Shown here piece by piece: positions 35,061 through 45,046 of a DNA stretch of 64,000 nucleotides (positions are counted from its first letter, which is position 1; each line of letters starts with the position of its first letter). Source of the stretch: Acidimicrobiia bacterium (GTDB lineage Bacteria > Actinomycetota > Acidimicrobiia > Acidimicrobiales > Poriferisodalaceae). The notes beneath the pieces were generated by a model, which did not search any database, was not told the DNA's origin, and was given only the letters and a program-made list of their open reading frames with translations. Position numbers and translations under genes: made by a program. The stretch covers positions 1 to 64,000 of the forward strand of contig JAJDVQ010000022.1 in the NCBI GenBank assembly GCA_022826045.1, in the 5' to 3' direction.

Positions 35061-35163
35061 GCCCGGCGGCACAGAGCGCATGCTGCTCGTTCAGGCCGAA
35101 CTCGACGCCGCGACGCGCTGACGAGATCACCAGGACGCTGTGAGCAGACCCGGTAGTTGCGGG

Positions 35164-38079
35164 TCAGATGAGGGTGAGGTCGGTGGGGATTGTGGCTTGG
35201 CGGATGATCTCGGGCCAGGAGGTGACGAGGGCGTTGTAGGCCACGGCTTCGGGCTGCCAGCCTTGGCGCTCGCAGATGTGGAACAAGCGGTAGGCGAGAT
35301 CGCGCGGGGCATCGTCGATGACGCCAACTTGGGCCAGGAGGCCGGACGCTGCCTGCTCGCCGTCGCTCATCAGCTTGCGGCGCAGGTGAAGAGTGGTTTC
35401 CCAGACGGTCAGGCGCCGGTCGGTGGCCGGGTCCCAGTCCTCGTCGAGTTCGTCGACGGTCAGCAGGCGGCACTCGTTGCCCTGCTGCCACAGGATGCCC
35501 GCCTCCACGAGGCCTGCGATGGAGGTGTTCTTGGCCTTGCACAGCGTGTCTGCCTCGCCAGCGGGACCGCTGCCGTGACCGTGCTGCGCGTACCACGCCA
35601 GTGCCCAGCGGGTGTCGGCGTCGAGGTCAGCATCTTGCTCTTCGAGCACGGCGTCGAGGGCACGGTTGATCTCGGCCAGTGCATCACGGACCCTCATCGT
35701 GCTGCCGTCGAGCTCCACTACTCGTGAGTAGCGGGAGAACACGGCCATGCCCGGGCCGATGGACGACTGCGCCAAGTCAACCGGTGCGATGTTCTCGGCT
35801 TGCAGTTCAGCAAGCGCCTCCGGCAACTCGTTGCGCAGCGCAGTGAGGAAGTCGCGGCGGCTGACCACCGGAGCGTCGTCAGGCCGACGGCGACAGACCA
35901 GGATGATCGACGACGCGAGCGCAGCCCGCCCCACATCGCGGAGGCCTCCGGCTTTCTCGGTACGTATCGGCCAGGTCCGCACAATGGACGCGCCGCTGTC
36001 GAGAAGCCCTTCCAGCATCGTCTCCCAACCGGTGGATGCTGTACCCGAAGCATCGGTCTCGGACTGCTTGAACGCATAGAAGACGGTGTAGGGAAAGCGG
36101 TCGTCGTGAACGCTGCCAATCGCGCTGAAAGCCTGCTGCAGGCCGCGCTCGAAGAACTCGGCGGCTGCATCCCAGCCGTCGTGGCGGGCGGGCTCCGCGA
36201 TCAGCTCCTGCGCCTTGGGCACCTGCAGCGTGCGGAACAGGTCGGGATGGACATCAGCCAAGCTCTTCCGCAGCCAGATGTAGAAGAAATCGGACAGATC
36301 GGCGTACGGGATGTTGTCGTAGTACGGCGGATCGGTACAAACCACCACATCGGCAACGCGGTCGCTGATATCGCGGGCGTCGCGCTGGGTCGCGGTGCCA
36401 GCCGCGGCGGCGGGCACACGCGTCAAGGCTTCAACCAAGTAGTCCAGTTGGCCCAAGAAATTCCCGGAAGAAGTTGAGAAGGGGTTGCCCTCTGCGTACA
36501 CCCAGATCAGCGGCAGTGCAGTCCGAGCGAAAGTTTGCTCAATCTTCTCCCCTTGCGGGTTCCAGAAGCATGACGACGAGCTGCGGTTCGCGAGGCGACC
36601 GAGGGCGAGCGCGAGGTAGTGAGTGATGGCGTCGGCGTATGCGATAGGGCCGATACCGCCTTCGTGAAGTCGCAGCGCATCGCCTTCGATGCCTGCTGCC
36701 TCGGCGTCGGCGATGACCCTGTCGCGAACCTGCGGCAGGAGCGCGGTGAAGGCGCACATCGTGGTCAGCTGGCGGGGCGTGAACAGGTCCGACCAAGCCC
36801 GGATGCCGTATTGCGGCACGCGAAAGCCCAGCGCTTTGGCAGGAAGATCGCCGACAGGCGCGCCGTCGGGGATCGGGAGCCGCGACGCTTCGATGTGGTC
36901 CTGTGTGGCCTCGACGTAGGCGCGGCCTCGCTTGCCCTCGGCCACGATGCACAGCAGTTGCGAGCCCAGTCCACCCGCCTGCGCCAGTGTGCGGACATCT
37001 TTCAGCGGCACCGCTGTGCCACACACGAGGCAGGTCGCGCCCCGTCGGGTGACGGTGCCGCCCGACGGGCACCCTGCACCGTGGCGAACCCGGAAATGCA
37101 CGTGCGAGGTCGCCGTGTCGACCTCGGGTTCCAGCCACGCCTCGCGGTTGCGGCGCCGCGACAGGGCGTAGGAGTTCAGCAGCGGCATGCGTGCCTCGCA
37201 CGCCGGGTTGCTGCACGGGACCGTTCGAGCCCAAAGCCACGCGATGACGGTGGCGGCTTCATCGCCGGGGATCTCCACCGTCGGGTAGTGCTCGCCCACG
37301 CGGTCGCGAGCGAGATCCCTCAGCACGCCCCCGTAGTGCCGTACGTCCTCGGCCAAACCAGTCGCGCCCGGCCAGTCGTCGTCGAGATGCAGCGTCTGGC
37401 GGAACCGAGCGGTTGACGTCTCCGGTGGGGGCTGGCCCAAGCGTGCCCGGCCGGCTGTGCCATCGTCTGCGGGGCCGCGGGTCTCCGTCGATGCGGGCTG
37501 ACCGTGGCCGAGCGTGTCGGGCGAGATGTCGTCGGCTTTGCGAGACGCGAGTTGCTCGCTGATCGGCGTCTGGCCGGCGAACTTGGGCGGAATCTCGATC
37601 AGCGCCTTGTTGATCAGGACCGCCACCGGGTTGAGGTCACTGGCGTGGGCTTCCAAGCCGAGCCGTTGGGCCTCCAGCGGGATGCTGCCACCGCCCGCGA
37701 ACGGGTCGAGCACCGCAGGCAGTTCTCCGTCGCACGACCTGGCGATCTCGGCTCGGGCGGCGGCGAGGACGGCCTCGTCGGATGTGTTCTTCCACTGGAC
37801 CATGTCGGCGATGATCTTGAACAGGCGGTTCCGCTCTTCGTCTTGGTCCTCGTCGGTCGGGAAGCGGTCCGGGTGTGCGGACGGATCATCGACGAGCTGC
37901 GCGAACAGCACAGCCCGACAGGCGGCCAGCGGTCGGCGCGCCCACCACAGGTGCAGCGTGGACGGATGACCGTGGCGTATCGACTTCTCCTTCGCCGACG
38001 CCGCATTGATGGCATCGAGCGGCAGCGCAACCTCGATCAGCTTCTTCTTCACTCGGGAGACCTCGTCTCGCTGAATCAT
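35164..38079 (-). CDS. DUF1156 DNA methylase (Hma-type, HmaB-like)
   Basis: A 971-residue DNA methyltransferase. It opens with the DUF1156 block IRHGHPSTLHLWWARRPLAA (residues 35-54). The SAM motif LDPFAGGGSIPLEAQRLG is at about 124-141. Cys pairs in PCSNPACEARM and ATCLVCGTAV suggest a zinc ribbon. The catalytic motif DPPYYDNIPYADLSDFFYIW lies near residue 583. DPPY implies exocyclic amino methylation, probably adenine-N6. The start overlaps the stop of the helicase gene as ATGA. DUF1156 methylases occur in anti-phage loci with DUF499 ATPases and large helicases. It is the last gene of the overlapping block before the roughly 650-base break. Confidence 0.88.
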   Translation of the reverse strand: MIQRDEVSRVKKKLIEVALPLDAINAASAKEKSIRHGHPSTLHLWWARRPLAACRAVLFAQLVDDPSAHPDRFPTDEDQDEERNRLFKIIADMVQWKNTSDEAVLAAARAEIARSCDGELPAVLDPFAGGGSIPLEAQRLGLEAHASDLNPVAVLINKALIEIPPKFAGQTPISEQLASRKADDISPDTLGHGQPASTETRGPADDGTAGRARLGQPPPETSTARFRQTLHLDDDWPGATGLAEDVRHYGGVLRDLARDRVGEHYPTVEIPGDEAATVIAWLWARTVPCSNPACEARMPLLNSYALSRRRNREAWLEPEVDTATSHVHFRVRHGAGCPSGGTVTRRGATCLVCGTAVPLKDVRTLAQAGGLGSQLLCIVAEGKRGRAYVEATQDHIEASRLPIPDGAPVGDLPAKALGFRVPQYGIRAWSDLFTPRQLTTMCAFTALLPQVRDRVIADAEAAGIEGDALRLHEGGIGPIAYADAITHYLALALGRLANRSSSSCFWNPQGEKIEQTFARTALPLIWVYAEGNPFSTSSGNFLGQLDYLVEALTRVPAAAAGTATQRDARDISDRVADVVVCTDPPYYDNIPYADLSDFFYIWLRKSLADVHPDLFRTLQVPKAQELIAEPARHDGWDAAAEFFERGLQQAFSAIGSVHDDRFPYTVFYAFKQSETDASGTASTGWETMLEGLLDSGASIVRTWPIRTEKAGGLRDVGRAALASSIILVCRRRPDDAPVVSRRDFLTALRNELPEALAELQAENIAPVDLAQSSIGPGMAVFSRYSRVVELDGSTMRVRDALAEINRALDAVLEEQDADLDADTRWALAWYAQHGHGSGPAGEADTLCKAKNTSIAGLVEAGILWQQGNECRLLTVDELDEDWDPATDRRLTVWETTLHLRRKLMSDGEQAASGLLAQVGVIDDAPRDLAYRLFHICERQGWQPEAVAYNALVTSWPEIIRQATIPTDLTLI

Positions 38080-41000
38080 CGGCTGCTCCTCGGAGCGTCC
38101 GCTTGCCAGGCCACGCCAGCCTCCCGCGCATCACCGGTCACAGAGTTGGCCCCGGTGGCGTCATCGTGCGCCGCTGCGCTCGCAGCCGTGGTGCCGAACT
38201 CGCCTGATGGCACGCCGCGTGCCCACAGCGACGCCCAGTTGAAGTTGACGCTGGTCACCTCGAACATCTGGTCCTCCGAGCCCACATCGAGCGGACCCTG
38301 CACGTAGCGCACCCGGTCACGGTCTCCGTTGCCGTCGGCCGCCACTTCGACCAAGGCAAGAATCCAACGGTCGGGTTCGTTGAGGCTGGTGAGAATCTCG
38401 TTGCGGCTGACGGTGACCGTGGTTGCGCCAGCCAGCCGACCCTTGACCTCCAGGTAGCGGAAGCTGGTCACGGTGCCTTCGGTGCGGCTCGACCGGATGT
38501 CGAAGCCGGGGTGGTTAGGACGCTCTTCGTTGAGGTCAACCGCGTCCCACCCCATATCTGTCTCGGCGGCGAGCACCGCAGCTATGGCTCGGCGCTCAGT
38601 CTCCCGTTTCGACAACTGGTCGCCGACCGCAGCCTCAGGCTCGGCAACGTCGAGAACTTCAGGGTCTGCCGTCAGCCACTCGGCCAGCAGGCCGGCGGGC
38701 ACCACGAATGCGCCGCCCGCCACCCGCGGCGGCAGGGCGCTGACGGCTCGTTCCTGCTCCAGCGCTGCCAGCCGCTCTTTGAGACGCGCTTCGTACTCGT
38801 CGGCACGCCGGCGGGCGGTGTCGACGTTCATCTTGGGTACTCGGCCGGCATCCACATCGAGCTGCAACTGCGCTGCTCGGTTGTCCCAGTGGTTGATCTC
38901 CTTCGTCAGCCGTTGATGCACCGCTTCGCGGGTGCGCTCCACCCGTGCCAGCGTGCGCGCCCGGATAGACGCCAAGTGATCGGGTGCGGACACGTTGACG
39001 GCGTGATCCATGCCGAGCGTTTCCGCGCCGCGGCCCTCGGACTGCTGCCGCTCCACCAAGTGCCCCACTGCTGCGGCTTCGGCTTCAGTGGCCGGGCGGT
39101 AGTCCAGGTAGCGAGCGTGCGAACTGGTCGACGGCTCGCCGGTCTCCGGTATCTCCACGAACTCGAAGCGGCGGCTCACCACCGTGTGCGGCGCCCTCGC
39201 AGAGGGGCGGGCATCGGCCACCTCATGCTCGAGCATCACCATGACCCTCGGAATGGTTCCCGAGTCGGCATCGTCCACCAGCACCGCTCCTCGACGGATC
39301 TGGTCGCTGTGATGTTCGAGCGTCAGGTCGACCACGGCTTCGAGCAACGGATGGCCAGGCGCCAGCAGATCGGCGTCGGGCACGCCGGTGGCCTCGGTCA
39401 GGTCCTTGTCGAAGGTGACGCGCGTGTAGCGCTCCAGAACGGCGGGGGCGCCCCGAGCCGCGACTGAACGGCTGTGCTGGCGAACCGACAGCGGCACCCG
39501 GCGAATCTGGAACCGGCCCGGCTCCTTCTCCTGCATGGTGCCGCCCAAGTCGCCCAGCGCGGCCTCGAAGAACGCTCGCACGTAGTGGGGCTGGATGCGC
39601 CGCAGTGCTGCTTCGTCCATGTCGCGCCGGATGCGGTCCAGATCGGAGTAGCCGATCACCTCCGATGCCAGCACCGGGTCGGTGATGGCCGCCTCCACGC
39701 GGGCAGGCACGTCGGCGTCGATCACTTCGTCGAGTCGGCGTCGTACGTCAGGGCGGTCGCCGTAGCGAATGGCCTCGAGCAGCAGGCCGCGCAGCTCGCG
39801 GCCGGACAGCACTTCGCCGAGCACGTCGTACACCTGCCCGTCGAATGTCTCGCGCATCTGCTCGATCTTCTCCAGCAAGCGCACGTACACCTGCGCTTCG
39901 CGGGTGTCTTCGGCCACGAGGTTCCACATGTGGCACACCTCGGTCTGGCCGATCCGGTGGACCCGCCCGAAGCGCTGCTCGATGCGGTTCGGGTTCCACG
40001 GCAGGTCGTAGTTGACGACCAGGTGCGCCTGCTGGAGGTTGATGCCCTCGCCTGCGGCATCGGTGGCCACCAGCACCAGCACGTCGGGGTCCTGGGTGAA
40101 CCGGTGCTGGATGCGGCGACGCTCGTCACGGCCCGTGCCGCCGGAGATGTGGACAACTGCCTCATCGGAGCCCAGGAACGTCCGCAGCCGGTCAACGAGA
40201 TAGTTGAGGGTGTCACGGTGCTCGGTGAACACGATCAGCTTGCGCCGGTCGCCTGTGGGCGAGCGCATCTGCGGGGAGTCGCTGAGCGTGCGCGACAGCT
40301 GCGCCCACTTCGTGTCGGTGCCCTCGGAGCGCAGCCGCAGCGCCAGTTCCTCTAGCTGACGCAGCGTGTCCACCTCAGCCTCGAGCTCGGCGATGGTGGC
40401 CGCTGCTGTTGCGGCGTCCACCACTTCGGCATCTACTTCCGCCTGTTCGGACTCGTCGAGTTCGTCGTAGGCATCGGGGTCCAGCGTCGATGCATCGCCG
40501 TCGTCAGCGAGCAGTCGTGACAGGCGTTCTTCGCGGCCCGACATTCCCAGCCGGGCGGACCGAACCGCTTGCCGTTCTTCAGCGATCCGGGCCTCCAGCC
40601 GCCGGCGACGGCGACGCAGCGATTGGTAGATCGCTTCTGGCGACGATGCCAGCCGCCGCTGCAGCACGGTCAGCGCGAACCCCACGGTGTTGCCCCGTCG
40701 GCCGTCACCGCCTTCGCGCAGTCGATCCGCCGCATTCATCTGCTCGCGCACGTACGAAGTCACTTCGTCGTACAGCGCCATCTCTGCGTCGGACAGGTGG
40801 TACCGAATCGTCGTGGAGCGGCGTTCGGGAAACAGCGGCCGTCCCTCGAAGGTCAGCAGCCGCTCCTTGGTCATGCGACGCATGAATGCCGACGGGTCCG
40901 TCGCGTGGACGCCGTCGCGGAACCGGCCAGCGAACTGGTCGCCGTCGAGCAGAGCGCAGAACAGCTGGAAGTCCTCCTCCTTGCCGTTGTGCGGAGTTGC

Positions 41001-41864
41001 GGTCATCAACAGCAAGTGCTGCGCCGCCTCGCCGAGCAGTTCGCCAAGCTGGTACCGCAGCGTCTTGCGAATCTCGTCACCCCAGAAGTGCGCCGCCATG
41101 CGATGTGCCTCGTCGACCACCACCAAGTCCCACTCGCCACGACGCAGGTAGGGCCCGAGCTCCTCTTGTCGCCGGGCGATCTGGTCGACGCGGGCGATCA
41201 GCAGCCGCTTGCGCTCGAACGGGTTGATGCTGGCAACTCCGTCAAGGTCGTCCTTGGTCACGATGTCGAAGTGCAGGTCGAATTTGTCCCGCAGTTCTTC
41301 TTGCCATTGCGCCGTGAGGTTGCCGGGCACCACCACCAGCGCCCGCTCCAACGCCCCACGCAACATCAGCTCCTTCATGTAGAGCCCAGCCATGACGGTC
41401 TTTCCCGCACCCGGATCGTCGGCGAGCAGGAACCGCAGCGGCTGGCGCGGCAACATGTGCCCGTATACCGCCTCGATCTGGTGCGGCAACGGCCGCACCC
41501 GACTCGCATCCAGCGCCAAGTACGGATCGAACAGGTGCGCCAGCCGAATACGTCGAGCCTCAGCCGCCAACCGAAACAGCCATCCGTCCCCATCGAAGGT
41601 AAGCGACCCGCTGGTCCCTGGAGTCACTAGCCGGGGCGCCGATTCGTCGTCCCGAAATAGCACCCGCTCGCCCAGCGAGCCATCCCCTCGGCGATACGTC
41701 AGCGTGACCGCCTGCGTGCCATGCCATTGCACCGCCACCACCGTGACCGCCCCGCCAGGCTCCACCCCGAGCAACTCCGTCCCAGCGGCGATGTGCTCCA
41801 GATCCGCTACGGGCGATCTGTTGAGAGTGCCCTCGTTGCTCGCGATCGCCTCACCTGTGCTCAA
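38076..41864 (-). CDS. SNF2/DEAH helicase with C-terminal DUF3883 domain (Hma-type, HmaA-like)
   Basis: A 1262-residue SF2 ATPase. Q-motif-like PLPHQIEAVYGHMLP precedes Walker A ADDPGAGKTVMAGL (about 148-161). DEAHRMAAHF is at 251-260 and LLMTATPHNGKEEDF follows. The second RecA-like lobe has DAAGEGINLQQAHLVVNYDL and FGRVHRIGQ near 635. At the far C-terminus, FRYLEVKGR plus the EILTSLNEPDRWILALVEV segment is a DUF3883 (nuclease-fold-related) domain. Translation probably starts at TTG (41864), forming a TTGA overlap with the GHKL gene stop; no ATG precedes the conserved region. It would supply the DNA-translocating motor for the system. Confidence 0.87.
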   Translation of the reverse strand: MSTGEAIASNEGTLNRSPVADLEHIAAGTELLGVEPGGAVTVVAVQWHGTQAVTLTYRRGDGSLGERVLFRDDESAPRLVTPGTSGSLTFDGDGWLFRLAAEARRIRLAHLFDPYLALDASRVRPLPHQIEAVYGHMLPRQPLRFLLADDPGAGKTVMAGLYMKELMLRGALERALVVVPGNLTAQWQEELRDKFDLHFDIVTKDDLDGVASINPFERKRLLIARVDQIARRQEELGPYLRRGEWDLVVVDEAHRMAAHFWGDEIRKTLRYQLGELLGEAAQHLLLMTATPHNGKEEDFQLFCALLDGDQFAGRFRDGVHATDPSAFMRRMTKERLLTFEGRPLFPERRSTTIRYHLSDAEMALYDEVTSYVREQMNAADRLREGGDGRRGNTVGFALTVLQRRLASSPEAIYQSLRRRRRRLEARIAEERQAVRSARLGMSGREERLSRLLADDGDASTLDPDAYDELDESEQAEVDAEVVDAATAAATIAELEAEVDTLRQLEELALRLRSEGTDTKWAQLSRTLSDSPQMRSPTGDRRKLIVFTEHRDTLNYLVDRLRTFLGSDEAVVHISGGTGRDERRRIQHRFTQDPDVLVLVATDAAGEGINLQQAHLVVNYDLPWNPNRIEQRFGRVHRIGQTEVCHMWNLVAEDTREAQVYVRLLEKIEQMRETFDGQVYDVLGEVLSGRELRGLLLEAIRYGDRPDVRRRLDEVIDADVPARVEAAITDPVLASEVIGYSDLDRIRRDMDEAALRRIQPHYVRAFFEAALGDLGGTMQEKEPGRFQIRRVPLSVRQHSRSVAARGAPAVLERYTRVTFDKDLTEATGVPDADLLAPGHPLLEAVVDLTLEHHSDQIRRGAVLVDDADSGTIPRVMVMLEHEVADARPSARAPHTVVSRRFEFVEIPETGEPSTSSHARYLDYRPATEAEAAAVGHLVERQQSEGRGAETLGMDHAVNVSAPDHLASIRARTLARVERTREAVHQRLTKEINHWDNRAAQLQLDVDAGRVPKMNVDTARRRADEYEARLKERLAALEQERAVSALPPRVAGGAFVVPAGLLAEWLTADPEVLDVAEPEAAVGDQLSKRETERRAIAAVLAAETDMGWDAVDLNEERPNHPGFDIRSSRTEGTVTSFRYLEVKGRLAGATTVTVSRNEILTSLNEPDRWILALVEVAADGNGDRDRVRYVQGPLDVGSEDQMFEVTSVNFNWASLWARGVPSGEFGTTAASAAAHDDATGANSVTGDAREAGVAWQADAPRSSR

Positions 41865-43864
41865 ACTTGATCAACAATTCTCTGCACGGTCGCGAACTGG
41901 TCGCGCTTCTCCAAGAATTCGCTATACGCCTTGTTTGCTTTCGCAATAAGCGATTCGTAGTAGGCAACCCGGGAACCAGGTGAAATAGACTCCATGAGGC
42001 GTCGTAGCCGGTCAGGATTTTCGGTTTCTTCTGCAAGCGGTTCACCGAGTACAAAGACCACCTCTACGTTGGGGTATTTCTCTCCCTGTGCTGTAGCGAT
42101 CTTCTTTACTTTATCGACATACTTCGTACCTTGCTCAACAAGAGCGAGCACATTCACGTTGCGCTCAGCGCGCTTTAGTTCAACCACGACGTGCTTTCCA
42201 GCAATCGTTTTGTAGCAGATGTCAACTCGGCCCAGACGTTCCTTCTCGGTAAGGTCTTCGACGATTACTCCCTCATCGGCCAATCTAGATTCCATCCGTT
42301 CACTACCGTCGGCCCGCTCCCACGCAGGATCTAGCAGCCAAAGATGGTCAAACAAGTATTGTTGGAGAGCCGACTCCCGCGCGTTGTTGTCAATTGCCTG
42401 CATCAGCCCTTGAATGGCTTCGAGTCGAGAAGTGACGATATCCAAATACAGACTGGCCTCGTAGCTGTCTTGGTCTGCCAATAGACGCAGAAGCTTGTCG
42501 GCGTCGTCAACTGCCTCGGCGAATTCGGCTGTCATGCCACGCAGTCTCATGCGCTCAAAGGCATACATTGAGTGCTTGAGAAGTTCCTTACGATCATCAT
42601 CGGTTTCGAAATGTTGCCTTCCGATTCGACGGATCATCGACTCGGCTTGCCGCCGCGGTCCACTCCTTAGCGTCGTCAACCAATCGTTCAATGCCGGAGT
42701 GCGTTGGATGATGTCGTCTAGTTGCTGCTCGCCTCTCCATTCGGCCCAATCATCCTTGACATAGTTCAACATACGCTTGAGATGATCTCTAAGCTGGATG
42801 ATTCGCTCGTCATCCTCTTGAACACGCTGGCGATCGCTGGTCGCCAAGTCGACATCACCCTCTTTGTCTAAGAAATTGGCATTGATGCGACCTGTGATGT
42901 ACTTGGTATAGAGCCGTCCATCGCTAATGCTGTCCAAAATGTTCTCGTGAAACAGACGGCCACGTGCAAAAAGAACAACTCCGTTCAGGTTGCCCGCGTC
43001 GCGTGAACTGAGATCCGACGGTTTGTGTGCCGTTCCGATCCATCCGTCGATAATCCATGCGGGGTTCTCGGCCACGCGGTCGAACTCAATCTGCTTTTGC
43101 GTCTTCAGTTTCGGCAGATTGTCAGTCGCCTCGTCAAAGGATCCGATCGTCCAAAGGTACTCACAGGAGCGCAAGTCACCACGGTCATCGGCCGTGATGG
43201 CTTGACCGTTGATAGACATATTGAAATCATGCTGCATGCCTAGAATCGAGAAACGTCGGCTCAGTCGTTTTCGAAGAGCAGCAGCGGTGACGCCGAGTCT
43301 TTCGCTCTTGAGGTTGTTCAATGTGATTCGTGTGCCGACTTCTACCGTGATCTCGCTGTCATCGAGCGGGTCCGGGTGATATGGCTTGTTCCTGCCACTT
43401 GCTTCTCGAATGCCTTGACTGGTAAGCATGCAGCCATGACGTTCCCCATCCTTTGCTGATTGTATTCGGATGGTCTCGGCAATCGAGAACAACGACAGCT
43501 TGCCGAGTCCCTTGCGGCCCATAACAGGTCTTCCCAAGGCGGTACTGTCGCCAGTGTGCGTGTCGTCATCGCGTCGCGCATAGCCGACCCTCAGGTAACG
43601 ATTGTTCATATCATCCACAGTCATGCCAACACCGTCGTCCGTGATCACGATGGTGTCGCCCGCTTGATCAAGCTCAACACTCACGGTTCTCGCGTCGGCA
43701 TCCCACGCGTTCGCGACCGCTTCACTCAGCACTGCCGCGATGTTGCTGTAAAGGTTGATGCCGAGGTGCTCCACGACGACGAGATCAACCGTCATTTCGT
43801 AAGTGCTCACGGCCGATTTCTCTACGTCACGGTTTGGGCCACATGGCGATCTATGTTCGTTCAT
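41861..43864 (-). CDS. MORC/MutL-like GHKL ATPase with C-terminal nuclease-like domain
   Basis: A 667-residue protein. The N-terminal GHKL ATPase is complete: N-box EAVANAWDADA (residues 48-58), G1 box DDGVGM (76-81), G2 box MGRKGLGKLSLFSIAE (115-130). Helical middle. Around residues 555-600, GRVDICYKTIAGKHVVVELK has the D...ExK spacing of a PD-(D/E)xK nuclease, followed by a charged tail. Prokaryotic MORC-like GHKL proteins were reported within R-M-type loci (Iyer and colleagues). The start overlaps the Dcm stop as ATGA. The gene is visibly lower in G+C than its neighbours, suggesting separate acquisition. It may act as an ATP-driven DNA clamp and cutter; this is inference. Confidence 0.82.
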   Translation of the reverse strand: MNEHRSPCGPNRDVEKSAVSTYEMTVDLVVVEHLGINLYSNIAAVLSEAVANAWDADARTVSVELDQAGDTIVITDDGVGMTVDDMNNRYLRVGYARRDDDTHTGDSTALGRPVMGRKGLGKLSLFSIAETIRIQSAKDGERHGCMLTSQGIREASGRNKPYHPDPLDDSEITVEVGTRITLNNLKSERLGVTAAALRKRLSRRFSILGMQHDFNMSINGQAITADDRGDLRSCEYLWTIGSFDEATDNLPKLKTQKQIEFDRVAENPAWIIDGWIGTAHKPSDLSSRDAGNLNGVVLFARGRLFHENILDSISDGRLYTKYITGRINANFLDKEGDVDLATSDRQRVQEDDERIIQLRDHLKRMLNYVKDDWAEWRGEQQLDDIIQRTPALNDWLTTLRSGPRRQAESMIRRIGRQHFETDDDRKELLKHSMYAFERMRLRGMTAEFAEAVDDADKLLRLLADQDSYEASLYLDIVTSRLEAIQGLMQAIDNNARESALQQYLFDHLWLLDPAWERADGSERMESRLADEGVIVEDLTEKERLGRVDICYKTIAGKHVVVELKRAERNVNVLALVEQGTKYVDKVKKIATAQGEKYPNVEVVFVLGEPLAEETENPDRLRRLMESISPGSRVAYYESLIAKANKAYSEFLEKRDQFATVQRIVDQV

Positions 43865-44997
43865 CGCTGCTCTCCGGCTCGGCCGAGGTTCATCAGCAAG
43901 CTGCGACCGATAGATTCCCCGAGTGGCGGCGGGACAGCGTTGCCGATGTGACGGCCCAAGGTCGTCAGCGGCGCGGCTTCTCCCTGTGGAACGAACCGGT
44001 AATCCTCGGGGAAGCCTTGGAGGATGGCGGCCTCTCGCAGGGAGATGGTGCGGTGTTGTTCAGGGTGGCCGAAGCGGCCGGCGCCGAAGTTGTGGAAGTA
44101 GGTCGTAATCGTCGGGGACGGTCGATCCCATTGCATCCGGGCATACACGTTCTTGAACGCAGCCCCACTGGACCGCTGATGGCAGGGCGCCCGCAGTTCT
44201 GCCGGCCAATCGCGCCAGGTGCCGCCTGGCTTGGACGCAACCATTCGTTTGCGGTTGAGTGCCGATAGGCCGCGGCTTCGATGCACAGGATCGGTTTCAT
44301 GGGTATCGCCGGCACCGATGGGCGGCAGGTTCCCAATCGCTTGCTTGACGGTCTTGGCGGGACGGTCCCGCCAGTCTCCTTCCGGGACCGCGGCAGTGCC
44401 CAGCCGGGAGGCGACGAGCACGAGGCGGCGGCGACTCTGGGCGAGGCCGTAATCGGTGCACTTACAGATGTCGCTGTCCACGGAGTAACCGAGGCGATGG
44501 AGCATCTCGACGAAGTCACCGAACACGGTCTTGTCGTGAATACGGGGGACGTTCTCGGTGGTGACGAAGTCCGGCTGCGTCTCCTCTACGAGCCGACCCA
44601 GCTCCCGCAACAGCACCCATCGGTCGTCGCTCGACGGGCTGACGCCCTTGCGATACGACGAGAAGGGCTGGCACGGCGCGCATCCGGCCAAGAGCCTGAG
44701 CGAGCCCTCGGGCCACAGGACGGACAGCTCCTCCGCCGTGACATCGCGGATGTCGCGCTCAAGAAACTGTGCGGCGGCCACGTTGGCTTCGAAAGGGAAG
44801 CGGCAGGACCCGTCCACGTCAATACCCGCCACGACGTCGATGCCTGCCGCGGCCAGGCCGTAGGACAGGCCGCCGATGCCACAGAAGACATCGATGGCCG
44901 ATATGCCGCTCGTGCCTCGGGCCGCGGTCGTGCTGGGACTCGTCGGAGTCCGGGCTGCTGGGCAGTCCAAGATCGTCTGCTGCTCTTGCGCGGCCAT
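43861..44997 (-). CDS. DNA cytosine-C5 methyltransferase (Dcm type)
   Basis: A 378-residue C5 methyltransferase with motifs in standard order. Motif I is DVFCGIGGLSYGLAAAG (about 36-52), motif IV GCAPCQPFSSY with nucleophile Cys109, motif VI TENVP (147-151), motif VIII QSRRRLVLVAS and motif X GNAVPPPLGESIG. The variable region before motif X is the target-recognition domain. The start at 44997 has GAGGGAGC upstream; the longer frame from 45081 would overlap the preceding methyltransferase. It overlaps the GHKL ATPase gene as ATGA, so modification and a putative restriction function are coupled. Confidence 0.95.
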   Translation of the reverse strand: MAAQEQQTILDCPAARTPTSPSTTAARGTSGISAIDVFCGIGGLSYGLAAAGIDVVAGIDVDGSCRFPFEANVAAAQFLERDIRDVTAEELSVLWPEGSLRLLAGCAPCQPFSSYRKGVSPSSDDRWVLLRELGRLVEETQPDFVTTENVPRIHDKTVFGDFVEMLHRLGYSVDSDICKCTDYGLAQSRRRLVLVASRLGTAAVPEGDWRDRPAKTVKQAIGNLPPIGAGDTHETDPVHRSRGLSALNRKRMVASKPGGTWRDWPAELRAPCHQRSSGAAFKNVYARMQWDRPSPTITTYFHNFGAGRFGHPEQHRTISLREAAILQGFPEDYRFVPQGEAAPLTTLGRHIGNAVPPPLGESIGRSLLMNLGRAGEQR

Positions 44998-45046
44998 CAG
45001 CAGCTCCCTCGCGACATGCCTCGCCGGTCCGTCGCGGGTGTGGACT

